Source: Phormidium tenue FACHB-1052
Lineage (GTDB): Bacteria > Cyanobacteriota > Cyanobacteriia > Phormidesmidales > Phormidesmidaceae
NCBI RefSeq assembly: GCF_014696675.1
Contig: NZ_JACJQN010000001.1
Span: forward strand, 124,001-188,000
DNA length: 64,000 nt
Direction of reading: 5' to 3'
Shown here: piece by piece, positions 10,537-19,296 of the stretch
How positions within the stretch are numbered: the first letter of the stretch is position 1
Layout of the letters: each line of letters begins with the position of its first letter
The notes under the pieces: generated by a model
Databases searched by the model: none
Seen by the model: only the letters and a program-made list of their open reading frames with translations
What the model was told of the DNA's origin: nothing
Position numbers and translations under genes: made by a program

Positions 10537-11826
10537 ATGGATGCGCTGCCGATTGATGAACTTATAGCGCTCGATCGCCGCCATGTGTGGCATCCCTACG
10601 CGCCAATGCCCAATACTGGGCCGGTGTTTGCGGTGCGATCGGCCCAGGGAGTCTATCTAGAGCTAGAAACCGGGGAGCGCTTGGTCGATGGCATGTCGTC
10701 GTGGTGGACTTGCATTCACGGCTACAACCACCCCCGGCTGAACCGGGCGGCCCAAGAACAAATGGGGCACATGAGCCACGTCATGTTTGGCGGGCTGACT
10801 CACCAGCCCGCCGTGCAGCTCGCCCATAAGCTAGTGCAGATCACGCCAGAACCCTTACAACAGGTGTTTTTCTGCGATTCTGGCTCGGTGGCGGTAGAAG
10901 TGGCCATGAAGCTAGCCATCCAGTACTGGCACAACCGGGGAGAACCGCAGAAACAGCACTTTCTGACGATTCGCAATGGCTACCACGGCGACACCTTTGC
11001 GGCCATGGCGGTGTGTGACCCAGTGAACGGCATGCACCACCTGTTTCGCAACAGCCTGGTGGAGCAGTATTTTGCCGATGCGCCCCAGATTCCCTTTGAG
11101 GGGGTGTGGGATGAGGCAGATATTGCAAGCTTTGAGGCGATTTTGCAGCGCCACCCTGGCGAGATTGCCGCCGCGATTTTTGAGCCGGTGGTGCAGGGGG
11201 CAGGAGGCATGCGGTTTTATAGCCCGCAGTATGTGCGGCGGGCGCGGGAACTGTGCGATCGCTACAACATCCTCCTAATCCTTGATGAAATCGCCACAGG
11301 CTTTGGCCGCACGGGCAAACTGTTTGCCTGCGAATACGCAGACGTCACGCCAGATATTCTCTGCGTCGGCAAAGCTCTCACGGGCGGATTTATGTCCCTA
11401 GCAGCTACCCTAACCACCGATCACATTAGCGAAACCTTTGCCCAGGGGGAAGCGGGAGTTTTTATGCACGGCCCCACATTTATGGGTAACCCCCTCGCCT
11501 GCGCGGTGGCCTTAGAAAACCTGAACCTGTTGGAAAGCTACGACTGGGCCGAGAAGATATGCGCCATCGAAACCCAGCTCAAGCAGGAGCTAACCCCCTG
11601 CCGCGATCTGCCAGCGGTGAAGGATGTGCGGATCTTGGGAGCGATCGGCGTTGTCGAACTGCATGAGCCGGTAGATATGGCGGTGGTGCAGCCCCAGTTT
11701 GTGCAGCAGGGGGTGTGGCTGCGCCCCTTTGGCCGGCTGGTCTACACGATGCCGCCCTATATCATTGAACCCGAGCAACTGCGGCAGATTACCCAGGCGA
11801 TTTATGCGATTCTGAGCCAGCAATAA
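10537..11826 (+). CDS. bioA: Adenosylmethionine-8-amino-7-oxononanoate aminotransferase
   Basis: A 429-residue PLP enzyme that converts KAPA to DAPA in biotin synthesis with SAM as amino donor. The active site includes DGMSSWW (51-57), a hallmark of BioA among class III aminotransferases, Tyr149 in NGYHGDT, Asp250 in LILDEIATGFGRTG and the PLP lysine Lys279 in VGKALTGG. The frame is open 15 codons upstream, but MDALPIDELIALDRRHVWHPY is the normal BioA beginning, so the ATG at 10537 was chosen. No other biotin gene is in the window. Confidence 0.93.
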   Translation: MDALPIDELIALDRRHVWHPYAPMPNTGPVFAVRSAQGVYLELETGERLVDGMSSWWTCIHGYNHPRLNRAAQEQMGHMSHVMFGGLTHQPAVQLAHKLVQITPEPLQQVFFCDSGSVAVEVAMKLAIQYWHNRGEPQKQHFLTIRNGYHGDTFAAMAVCDPVNGMHHLFRNSLVEQYFADAPQIPFEGVWDEADIASFEAILQRHPGEIAAAIFEPVVQGAGGMRFYSPQYVRRARELCDRYNILLILDEIATGFGRTGKLFACEYADVTPDILCVGKALTGGFMSLAATLTTDHISETFAQGEAGVFMHGPTFMGNPLACAVALENLNLLESYDWAEKICAIETQLKQELTPCRDLPAVKDVRILGAIGVVELHEPVDMAVVQPQFVQQGVWLRPFGRLVYTMPPYIIEPEQLRQITQAIYAILSQQ

Positions 11827-11851
11827 ACGAAGCCCCATTCTAGGACTATCC

Positions 11852-12751
11852 ATGTCGGTGATTTACGAAGTTGAGCACGTCACCACCTACCGCTACGCTA
11901 AGCCCGTCACCTTTGGCCCCCATAAGGCGATGTTTTTACCCCGGGGCAACTACAGTGGGCGACTCCTGGAATATTCCCTAGACATCAACGTGCCTGCTAA
12001 GGTGCACTGGGTCAGCGACACTCTTTCGAACAATGTGGCGGTGATTGACATCGGCGCACCGGCTCAAGAACTGACCTTTACCTGCCGGTTTCGGGGCGAA
12101 CACTTTGGCACTAAGGGCATTGATAACTTTCCCCTCGACCCCAGGGCAGAGGAGGTACCAGTGCAGTATACCCCCGACGAGTGGACAGATTTAGCGGTAT
12201 ATCTGCGGCCCCACGCCGAAGACCCCAATGGCTCAGTGGCAGCCTGGGCCAAGAGCTTTGTGGCAGGCGATCGCGATCGCACCAGCGACATTCTGAGCCG
12301 CATCATGAACACCATTCGCGACACCATTACTTACCGATCGCGGGCAGAGGAGGGCACCCAGCCGCCAGGGGAAACCCTGCGGCTGAAGTCGGGCACCTGC
12401 CGAGACTACGCCTGGCTGATGATGGAAGCCCTGCGGCGGCTGGGGATAGCCTGTCGGTTTGTGTCGGGCTACCTGTATGACTCGGCCCTCGATGGCGGCG
12501 ATGTGGGCATGACCGGCTCAGGGGCCACCCACGCCTGGCTCCAGGTCTATTTACCGGGGGCGGGGTGGCTGGTGTACGACCCCACCAACCGCCTGACTGA
12601 AGGGTTTGATTTGATCGCGGTGGCGATCGCTCGCCACCCCGGCCAGGCAATTCCCCTCGCTGGCTCATGGTTTGGCGAGGCCAGCGACTACCTGGGTATG
12701 GAAGTTTCGGTGGCGGTGCGTAAGCTGGGGGCAACGCCGGAGTTTAAGTGA
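11852..12751 (+). CDS. Transglutaminase-like cysteine peptidase family protein
   Basis: A 299-residue protein with an N-terminal beta domain (residues 1-80, VIYEVEHVTTYRYAKPVTFG) typical of bacterial transglutaminase-like proteins. A papain-fold core carries Cys183 (SGTCRDYAWL), His227 (ATHAWL) and Asp243 (VYDPTN). The triad is intact, so peptidase or amidase activity is expected. No signal peptide is visible. The gene is 25 bases after bioA on the same strand and is the last plus-strand gene of this block. Confidence 0.88.
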   Translation: MSVIYEVEHVTTYRYAKPVTFGPHKAMFLPRGNYSGRLLEYSLDINVPAKVHWVSDTLSNNVAVIDIGAPAQELTFTCRFRGEHFGTKGIDNFPLDPRAEEVPVQYTPDEWTDLAVYLRPHAEDPNGSVAAWAKSFVAGDRDRTSDILSRIMNTIRDTITYRSRAEEGTQPPGETLRLKSGTCRDYAWLMMEALRRLGIACRFVSGYLYDSALDGGDVGMTGSGATHAWLQVYLPGAGWLVYDPTNRLTEGFDLIAVAIARHPGQAIPLAGSWFGEASDYLGMEVSVAVRKLGATPEFK

Positions 12752-12756
12752 GAAAA

Positions 12757-12830
12757 TTTTGAGTTTTGAGTTCTCAGTTTTGAGTTCTTGCAGTCAGGCT
12801 TTAATTCAAAACTCAAAACTCAACCTTCAA
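12757..12830. repeat. TTTTGAG repeats forming a hairpin between convergent genes
   Basis: The heptamer TTTTGAG recurs on one side and its complement CTCAAAA on the other. A perfect 14-bp stem can form between 12759-12772 and 12810-12823. It sits between convergent genes and may act as a two-way terminator. The same heptamer recurs before the Wzc-like gene (around 19240-19252), so it looks like a short dispersed repeat. Confidence 0.55.
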
Positions 12831-12852
12831 AACTAATTTCATTCATCCCCTC

Positions 12853-14148
12853 CTACCGCCCCAGCAGATTGGGAATATCCGCACAGCCGCCAGGAACTGT
12901 AGCGCGGGTGGCCTCACCGCCCCAGGCACCGATGTAGCGGCGCTGTTCTTCAGATAGGCGGTACACGCCGCTAAAGTTGGCCCCTTCGACTACGGCTCCG
13001 GTGTTGGCTCCAGTGACATAGTCGGGTGCGCCGGTGCGGGTGCGAGGGGTGGCGGTGGCCGCATCTCCATAAAACAGTCGCGCCTCCATCAGGTCGGCCC
13101 CAGACAGATTGGCCTGGTACAAAATGGAGCGGGCGAAATTGGTTCTCACCAAGTCGGCCCGGCGCAGATCGGCGCGAATCAGATTGGTTTCGCTGAGGTC
13201 GGCCCAGCGCAGGTCGGTGCCCGACAGGTCGGCGGCGGCCAGCATAGCTCCCAGGTCGATGACGCGGGTGCCACTCAGCCGGTCTTCTTCGTAGCCCCCC
13301 CGACCATCGAGGATGGGGCGGCCCAGGCGATTGTCGCGGCGCAGGGGGGTGAGCAGCTTCGAGCGAGAGAGGAAGCGCACCACCTTGGCCTTGCCGCCAG
13401 CATCGACGCTGCTGAGAATGGCGGCGGTGCGGGCTTCGGCGATGATACGTTCCTGGGGCCAGTCTTCGAGCAGACCTTCGTCATCGAGCACCAGTTCTGA
13501 AATGCCCTGAAAGTAGGCATCAATGGTCTGCTGCTGGGTAATCAGGTTTTGCTGCTTGGTCAGGTCGCGGGAGATGACGTACTGCCGCCAGGCCACAAAC
13601 AGAGCCAAAAAGGCAATGAAAATTTGCCCGATCGCCCCCAAAAAATCTCCTAAGGCTCCCAAAATATCCCACCGCAGGGTCAGCCCCCAGGTCAAGATGG
13701 CGCGGTTGATACCGGTGATATTCATCAGCCCCGCCAGCCCAATCAGCACCCCAGGAATGGCGATCAGCAGCGACTGCTGCCGGGCCGACAGCTCTCCTAG
13801 CACCTCCTGAAAAAAGGGCCACATCAGCCGAATCGATACCAGAGTAGCCACCAACGACCCGGCCAGGGTGAGCCAAAAACTGCCAACGATCAGCCCCAGC
13901 CCAATTACCGCCACCGCCACGATGGTGATAGCGCTAGCTGAGGTGACTGTGGTGTCAACCAGCAGGGGATCGACATTCATAGGGTCGGAGGGGTCTACAT
14001 CCAGCCGAGCGGCTGCCGGAGGATTCCCTGTCGCACCGTCGCTTGGGTTAGATTGCACGACGAGCTGACCTGGAGTCGCACCAGCGCCGTTGTCTGGGAT
14101 AGATGTCGGTAGCGGAGGCTGGGCAGGGTCGGGGGGCGGGGGAGTCAT
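12853..14148 (-). CDS. Pentapeptide-repeat membrane protein
   Basis: About 431 residues from the ATG at 14148 (MTPPPPDPAQ). An alternative ATG at 14250 would add 34 residues of poor protein character. After a Pro/Ala-rich cytosolic head there are hydrophobic segments (TIVAVAVIGLGLIVGSFW, SLLIAIPGVLIGLAGL and IFIAFLALFVAW) and a middle helical part. Then a block of about ten pentapeptide repeats of the A(D/N)LxX type follows (ADLSGTDLRWADLSETNLIR and onwards), which forms a right-handed beta helix. The repeats probably mediate protein contacts. The family is common in cyanobacteria and its function here is unknown. It is divergent from the site-2 protease. Confidence 0.8.
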   Translation of the reverse strand: MTPPPPDPAQPPLPTSIPDNGAGATPGQLVVQSNPSDGATGNPPAAARLDVDPSDPMNVDPLLVDTTVTSASAITIVAVAVIGLGLIVGSFWLTLAGSLVATLVSIRLMWPFFQEVLGELSARQQSLLIAIPGVLIGLAGLMNITGINRAILTWGLTLRWDILGALGDFLGAIGQIFIAFLALFVAWRQYVISRDLTKQQNLITQQQTIDAYFQGISELVLDDEGLLEDWPQERIIAEARTAAILSSVDAGGKAKVVRFLSRSKLLTPLRRDNRLGRPILDGRGGYEEDRLSGTRVIDLGAMLAAADLSGTDLRWADLSETNLIRADLRRADLVRTNFARSILYQANLSGADLMEARLFYGDAATATPRTRTGAPDYVTGANTGAVVEGANFSGVYRLSEEQRRYIGAWGGEATRATVPGGCADIPNLLGR

Positions 14149-14394
14149 GGGCGCGCAACAGTGAGCAAGATCGACAGGCCCCTGGGATACGGCGGCAATG
14201 GGCAATTGTCTGGCTACATTTAAGCACCTTAATCTTGGAACTACAGCCATTGGGGTGGGTTTGCCCCCGCTAATCGGTTGGGGCGGCTGGCCCTGACTAG
14301 TCGGCTCCGGCCCATCGACGGTAGACTGATGGGGATTTTGCCCGCCAAAACGGGCATTTCAGCACATGTCGAGGAGGGTAGGGGCAGCGGCACT

Positions 14395-15870
14395 ATGGTG
14401 ATTACTGGGTTAATTTTGCTGGCTGCGATCGCGATTTTAGTCTGGGGCTATCGCCGAGCACGGCCCTACGGCACCGTGGGCATTTTGGCCTGGCTGCAAT
14501 CGCTGGTGCTAATGGCCCCGTGGCTGCTGTTTTTTGGTCTATTTGCCTTGGGTATTTACGTCAACCTGGCGGGGGTGCTGCTGCTGCTGCTGGGATCTAC
14601 GGGCATCTACATCTATTTGGGACGACGGCTGCGCGCCCTAGGCCAGGACATGCTCTCGACCCAGCGGCCAGCGCCAGCGATGGACTCTCCCCCCGAGGCC
14701 ACCGATCGCCTGGAGCCCCTCGATCAACCTAGCGCAGCCCCGACCGCCCCAGCGGCGATCGCCATTCCCGCCGAAGATTTGGCGCAGATCGAAGGTATCT
14801 TTGGCCTCGACACCTACTTTCGCACCGAGACGATTCCCTACGACCAGGGGGCGATTTTTCGCGGCAACCTGCGGGGTGAACCAGCGGCTACCCAGGCCAA
14901 GCTGGCAGAATCCTTACGAGAGCGGCTGGGCGATCGCTACCGGCTGTTTCTCGTCGAAAATCTGGAGCAAAAGCCCACGGTGGTGGTGCTGCCCGCCAGC
15001 AATGACCCGGTCAAAACCACCCCGGCCCAGTGGGCCCTGGCGGGAGGGCTGGCGATCGCCACTATTTTCACCGGCCTAGAAGCCGGAGCGATTTTGCAGG
15101 GCTTTGACCTGCTACAAGACTTTTCACGCTGGCAGGCGGCCCTGCCCTTTTTGGTGGCACTGCTAGTCATCCTGCTCAGCCACGAATCGGGCCACTGGAT
15201 TGCCGCCCGTCGCTACGGGGTGCGCCTCAGCCCGCCTTTCTTCATCCCCGCCTGGCAGATTGGGGCCTTTGGTAGCCTCACCCGGTTTGAGTCCCTGCTG
15301 GCCAACCGCAGCGTACTGTTTGACATTTCCCTGGCCGGGCCTGCCGCCGGGGGCATTGTTTCCCTGGCGATGCTGGTGGGCGGGCTGCTGCTGTCGCACC
15401 CCGGCAGCGCCTTTCAAATTCCCTCCGGGTTCTTTCAGGGGTCAGTGCTGATTGGGGCTCTAGCTAAGGTAGTGCTAGGCTCGGCGCTGCAAGCGCCCCT
15501 GGTCGATATTCACCCGCTCACCATCATGGGTTGGCTGGGGCTGGTGATTACTGCCCTCAACCTGATGCCCGCCGGGCAGCTCGACGGAGGCCGCATGGTG
15601 CAGGCGATCTATGGCCGCAAAACCGCCAATCGCACCACGGTGTTTACCCTGGTGGTGCTGGCCCTGGTGGCCTTGGCCAACCCCCTCGCCCTCTACTGGG
15701 CCGGGGTGATTGTGATCTTGCAGCGCACCCTGGAGCGCCCCTGCCTCAACGATATTTCTGAACCCAACGATGCCCGCGCCGCCCTAGGGCTACTGGCCCT
15801 GTTTTTAGCTCTGACGGTGCTGCTGCCCCTGACCCCCAGCTTGGCCGGTCGCCTAGGGATTGGGACGTGA
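14395..15870 (+). CDS. Site-2 protease family (M50) membrane metalloprotease
   Basis: About 491 residues with several membrane segments, two near the N-terminus (residues 1-20 and 35-75) and a catalytic core. The zinc motif HESGH is at 263-267 and the third-ligand motif NLMPAGQLDGGRM at 389-401 (Asp398). A soluble domain (about 125-205) between them resembles that of cyanobacterial/plastid EGY-type proteases. These cleave substrates inside the membrane. Plant EGY1 is needed for thylakoid development. The frame continues upstream to a TTG (14278) and an ATG (14329). The ATG at 14395 gives an immediate membrane anchor and was preferred. Confidence 0.88.
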   Translation: MVITGLILLAAIAILVWGYRRARPYGTVGILAWLQSLVLMAPWLLFFGLFALGIYVNLAGVLLLLLGSTGIYIYLGRRLRALGQDMLSTQRPAPAMDSPPEATDRLEPLDQPSAAPTAPAAIAIPAEDLAQIEGIFGLDTYFRTETIPYDQGAIFRGNLRGEPAATQAKLAESLRERLGDRYRLFLVENLEQKPTVVVLPASNDPVKTTPAQWALAGGLAIATIFTGLEAGAILQGFDLLQDFSRWQAALPFLVALLVILLSHESGHWIAARRYGVRLSPPFFIPAWQIGAFGSLTRFESLLANRSVLFDISLAGPAAGGIVSLAMLVGGLLLSHPGSAFQIPSGFFQGSVLIGALAKVVLGSALQAPLVDIHPLTIMGWLGLVITALNLMPAGQLDGGRMVQAIYGRKTANRTTVFTLVVLALVALANPLALYWAGVIVILQRTLERPCLNDISEPNDARAALGLLALFLALTVLLPLTPSLAGRLGIGT

Positions 15871-15880
15871 TGGGGTGGGG

Positions 15881-15960
15881 GGTGAAGGGTGGGGGGTAAG
15901 TGAATAGGTTGTTCGGCCAGCACCCACTTACCCACCCATCCACTCCCTACTCCCTACCCC
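15881..15960. terminator. Hairpin between convergent genes
   Basis: A G-rich arm (15887-15902, ending GGTAAGTG) can pair with a C-rich arm (15925-15937, CACTTACCCACCC) with a small bulge. It lies between the stops of two convergent genes. There is no clear T-run on either strand, so terminator function is inferred from position and structure. Confidence 0.45.
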
Positions 15961-16886
15961 ACCGGCTCTACCTGAATCTCCCCCAGTCGCCGGGCCAAAT
16001 AGGCGGCGGCAGTAATCGGCGGGAACTGAGGCATTCCTCCAGTGCGATCGACCAAACTATCTACCGGAGTTAAGTCAATCTCAGGGCGGGGATGCACAAA
16101 AAACGGCATTGATAGGCGGGCCTGGTTGCTGGGTTGAGGATTGACTACCCGATGGGTAGTGCTTCTAAACAGCCCATTGGTGAGGTTTTGCAGCATGTCG
16201 CCCGTATCGACCACGATTTGACCGGGGGTAGTTTTAATCGGCAGCCACTGCCCGTCCTGGGTAAGAATTTCAAGCCCTGGTGCAGTAGCCTCGCAGAGTA
16301 GGGTAATGAGATTGATATCTTCGTGGGGGGCGGCCCGCAGACTACCGGCGGCGGGTTGACCGACGGGTGGATAGTGGGCTAGGCGCAGCACTGTGTTGCC
16401 GCCGCTGGCCATGGCCACCAGCCAGTCGCTGGGCTGGCCTAGATAGTCGCTGCAAGCTGCCAACAGCACTTCCGCGCAGGCCATGAGTTGTTCATATAGG
16501 CGGGTCATCACCGGGCGAAAGGAGGGCACCTCTTGGGGCCAGGGCGAGTCGGGGGCAGTGAGACTGTGGCGGTTGACGTGCCAAAATTCTTTTAGATCGG
16601 GTAGGGTGTGGCCCTTGGCCTGCTCACTGCCAAAGTTTGAAAACCCTCCTTGCCCGCCATGCTGGGGTAGGGAGTACTGGGTTTTGGCGGCATCGGGTAG
16701 GGCAAAGAACTTTGCAGCGTCTTGGTAGGCTCGCCGCACCACCTCCGGCGACACCGGGTGGGGCTCCAAAATAAAAAAGCCAAGGTCTTCTAGGGCCTGG
16801 CCTAGGGTTGCGATCGCCTCCTGTCGTACCGCCGTAGGGCCGATTAAATCTGCGTAAGACACCACAGGAATGGGCGGCCGGGTCAT
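15954..16886 (-). CDS. 2-oxoglutarate/Fe(II)-dependent oxygenase (isopenicillin N synthase family)
   Basis: A 310-residue non-haem iron oxygenase. The N-terminal helical domain (PVVSYADLIG, LGFFILEPHPV) matches DIOX_N. The core carries the iron ligands His188 and Asp190 (PHEDINLITLL) and His245 (STTHRVVNP). Arg257 (ARLSMPFF) binds 2-oxoglutarate. All are intact. Relatives hydroxylate or desaturate small molecules such as flavonoids, gibberellins and amino acids. The substrate here is not deducible, and neighbours give no pathway. Confidence 0.88.
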   Translation of the reverse strand: MTRPPIPVVSYADLIGPTAVRQEAIATLGQALEDLGFFILEPHPVSPEVVRRAYQDAAKFFALPDAAKTQYSLPQHGGQGGFSNFGSEQAKGHTLPDLKEFWHVNRHSLTAPDSPWPQEVPSFRPVMTRLYEQLMACAEVLLAACSDYLGQPSDWLVAMASGGNTVLRLAHYPPVGQPAAGSLRAAPHEDINLITLLCEATAPGLEILTQDGQWLPIKTTPGQIVVDTGDMLQNLTNGLFRSTTHRVVNPQPSNQARLSMPFFVHPRPEIDLTPVDSLVDRTGGMPQFPPITAAAYLARRLGEIQVEPVG

Positions 16887-17138
16887 GGTGTGATCCTTAG
16901 AGAGAAGTAAATAGGTTGGCTGGATTGTAGCAGCCTAGTCAAGGGTCAATAACTGACCCAGAATTGCTGTTTTTAGACAGGCGGGCGACAGCGAAGAACC
17001 ACCTGGATTTGGCTAAACTTAGCGATCAAACGGTTTAATTAACCGAAACGCCTTAGCATAATGCGATAAGGTTGGGCTACGTAGCTTGCTAACGTTTTGG
17101 TGTCTGTGAACAGTCCTGCTAACCAAGAGCCCAGTCCA

Positions 17139-17891
17139 ATGCTGCACATCGGCGATCAGGTGATGACTGCCGCCGAGGCTGTGTCGCGGCTACAGCGTTA
17201 CGGCATGATGCCAGCTCTGATCAAAGAACTGGTGATTGACCAGGCGATCGCAGCGATCGCCATCGCCCCAGAGCAAAGCGCCCAAGCCCTAGATCAATTT
17301 TTGCAGGCCAATCAGGTGACGACTCCCGAGCAGCAGCAGGGGTTTTTAGCCCAGCGGGGACTGAGCGAGGGCGATCTTTTAGCCTTAGCCCAGCGGGCTC
17401 AAAAGCTTCAGCAGTATAAGCTCGACACCTGGGGCCACCAAGTCGAGTCTCATTTTTTGCAGCGCAAGGGTCACCTCGATCGGGTGCTGTACTCCCTAAT
17501 TCGCACCCGCGATGCGGGCCTGGCCCAAGAGCTTTACTTTCGCATCAAAGACGACGGCCAACCCTTAGCCGACCTAGCCCGCCAGTATTCCGAAGGGCAA
17601 GAAGCCCAAACCGGAGGCCTGATTGGCCCCGTAGAGCTATCGGTACCGCACCCGGCCCTGGCCCGGATTCTCTCCATTAGCCAGCCTGAGCAGCTCTGGC
17701 CCCCGACCCGCGTCGGCGAATGGTTTGTGGTAGTGCGTCTGGAGAAGTTTTTGCCGGCCCGCTTGGATGACGTCACTCGCCAACGCCTGATCGATGAGCT
17801 ATTTAACACCTGGCTAGCTGAGCAAGTGCAGCGAGAGCTTCAGGCCAACGCCATCTCAGGAGCGAAGTCTCTGCCAATTCAAAACAACTAG
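17139..17891 (+). CDS. Parvulin-type (PpiC/SurA-like) peptidyl-prolyl isomerase
   Basis: About 250 residues from ATG 17139 (MLHIGDQVMTAAEAVSRLQRYG). Non-ATG starts at 17097 and 17100 would add up to 14 residues. The N-terminal half is helical and SurA-like. The C-terminal half has the rotamase pattern (DDGQPLADLARQYSEGQEAQ, then TGGLIGPVELSVPHPALARI, then VVVRLEKFLPARL). No signal peptide is evident, so it may act in the cytosol or on peptide precursors. It lies about 130 bases upstream of the polysaccharide export gene on the same strand, and a link to envelope assembly is only suggested by position. Confidence 0.82.
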   Translation: MLHIGDQVMTAAEAVSRLQRYGMMPALIKELVIDQAIAAIAIAPEQSAQALDQFLQANQVTTPEQQQGFLAQRGLSEGDLLALAQRAQKLQQYKLDTWGHQVESHFLQRKGHLDRVLYSLIRTRDAGLAQELYFRIKDDGQPLADLARQYSEGQEAQTGGLIGPVELSVPHPALARILSISQPEQLWPPTRVGEWFVVVRLEKFLPARLDDVTRQRLIDELFNTWLAEQVQRELQANAISGAKSLPIQNN

Positions 17892-18024
17892 CCGGGCCTA
17901 TTTTTTGCGAAAGTAAACCTTTGCGAACTACGGAGGTCAAACCTAGACCGATCGCCCATCATGAACTCGGGGTACACCCGTAACATATTGATACGATTGT
18001 CCGGACAGCCTAAGGAGGTCAACT

Positions 18025-19161
18025 ATGACCCGCTTTCGACCGATGGACTGGGGAATGGGGGTGCTGATGGTCGCCGCCACCTTCAGTGGCTTAGCTGGTA
18101 GAGCCCTGGCAGAAACCCTGCCCCTAAATAACTCAACAGAGCCAGAAGAGGCTACTCCGTTAACTATTCAAAGGCCACGACCTGGATTAGACACAGCTGA
18201 GGGGAGTTTTCCTGAGGCCTATGTGCTGGGACCGGGCGATCGCATTCGCATCGATATTTTTAATATCCCAGAGTTTAGCGGCCCCGAAAACGGTACCCAT
18301 GAGGTGCTGGTTGACGGCACATTGTCTCTTCCTATAGCCGGAGTAGTAGCCGTGCAGGGGCTGACCCTGGCAGAAACCCAAGCGGCCCTAACCGCCAGCT
18401 ATGCTCCGTTGCTGACCCGTCCGCCCCAGCTCACCGTCACGCTGCTGTCGGCCCGCCCGGTGCGGGTGGTGGTAGCTGGCGAAGTCAACCGCCCCGGCAC
18501 CTACACCATTGAGCTAGAGGCCGAGGCCAGCGGGGCCAGCGCTGGGGCCGGTCGCCAGTGGCCCACCCTCACCCAGGTGATTCAAGAAGCGGGGGGCATT
18601 ACCCAGCAGGCCAACATCAAAGATATTCAGGTGCGGCGGCCCCAGCGCCAGGGTGAAGCCATTCTGACCACCAGTCTGTGGGAGCTAATTCGCACGGGCG
18701 ACATCAGCCAAGACGTGCGCCTGCGCGACGGCGACACCATTGTGATTCCGCAAGCCATAGCGATTTTGCCCGAGGAGTCCGTAGCGATCTCTAGCGCCAA
18801 CTTTTCTCCAGCAGAAATACCGGTTCAGGTAGTAGGTGAAGTGGCGAGTCCCGGTGGGGTAACACTGCCCGCCAACGCCACCCTAAACCAAGCCATTTTA
18901 GCCGCAGGCGGATTTGAGAGTAGCCGGGCCCAAAGTTCTACGGTCAAGCTAGTTCGGCTTAACCCCGACGGCAGTGTTGACCAACGCACCGTAGATGTTG
19001 ATCTATCTGCAGCGGCTAACGACACTACCAACCCAATACTGCGCCCCAACGACGTGGTGATTGTGGATCGCAATATCGCCGCTGCCACTGGCGACACCCT
19101 AGGACTCTTTCTGCGTCCCTTTACGTCTCTGACTACTGTCTTGAGGCTGCTGGGGTTTTAA
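18025..19161 (+). CDS. Polysaccharide export protein, Wza-like (SLBB domains)
   Basis: A 378-residue periplasmic/outer-membrane protein with an N-terminal signal peptide (residues 1-29, cleavage after GRALA). A polysaccharide-export (Poly_export) domain begins at YVLGPGDRIRIDIFNIPEFS, followed by SLBB ligand-binding segments around VRVVVAGEVNRPGTYTIE and VQVVGEVASPGGVTLPA. The family forms the outer-membrane channel for capsule or exopolysaccharide. No lipobox Cys is visible, unlike E. coli Wza. A strong ribosome site (AAGGAGG about 8 bases upstream) fixes the ATG. It precedes the Wzc-like kinase, its standard partner. Confidence 0.92.
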   Translation: MTRFRPMDWGMGVLMVAATFSGLAGRALAETLPLNNSTEPEEATPLTIQRPRPGLDTAEGSFPEAYVLGPGDRIRIDIFNIPEFSGPENGTHEVLVDGTLSLPIAGVVAVQGLTLAETQAALTASYAPLLTRPPQLTVTLLSARPVRVVVAGEVNRPGTYTIELEAEASGASAGAGRQWPTLTQVIQEAGGITQQANIKDIQVRRPQRQGEAILTTSLWELIRTGDISQDVRLRDGDTIVIPQAIAILPEESVAISSANFSPAEIPVQVVGEVASPGGVTLPANATLNQAILAAGGFESSRAQSSTVKLVRLNPDGSVDQRTVDVDLSAAANDTTNPILRPNDVVIVDRNIAAATGDTLGLFLRPFTSLTTVLRLLGF

Positions 19162-19296
19162 TCTCGCGCCTCGAATACCGTCTCCACCCCACCCAAAAAC
19201 TCGTAGTTTAGGTTCAAACAGGTTTGGAGCTAGGTCAGTTTTTGAGTTTTGAGCTATAAGTTAACGAACTCTTGGGAGTATTCCCAGACAGCCCCT

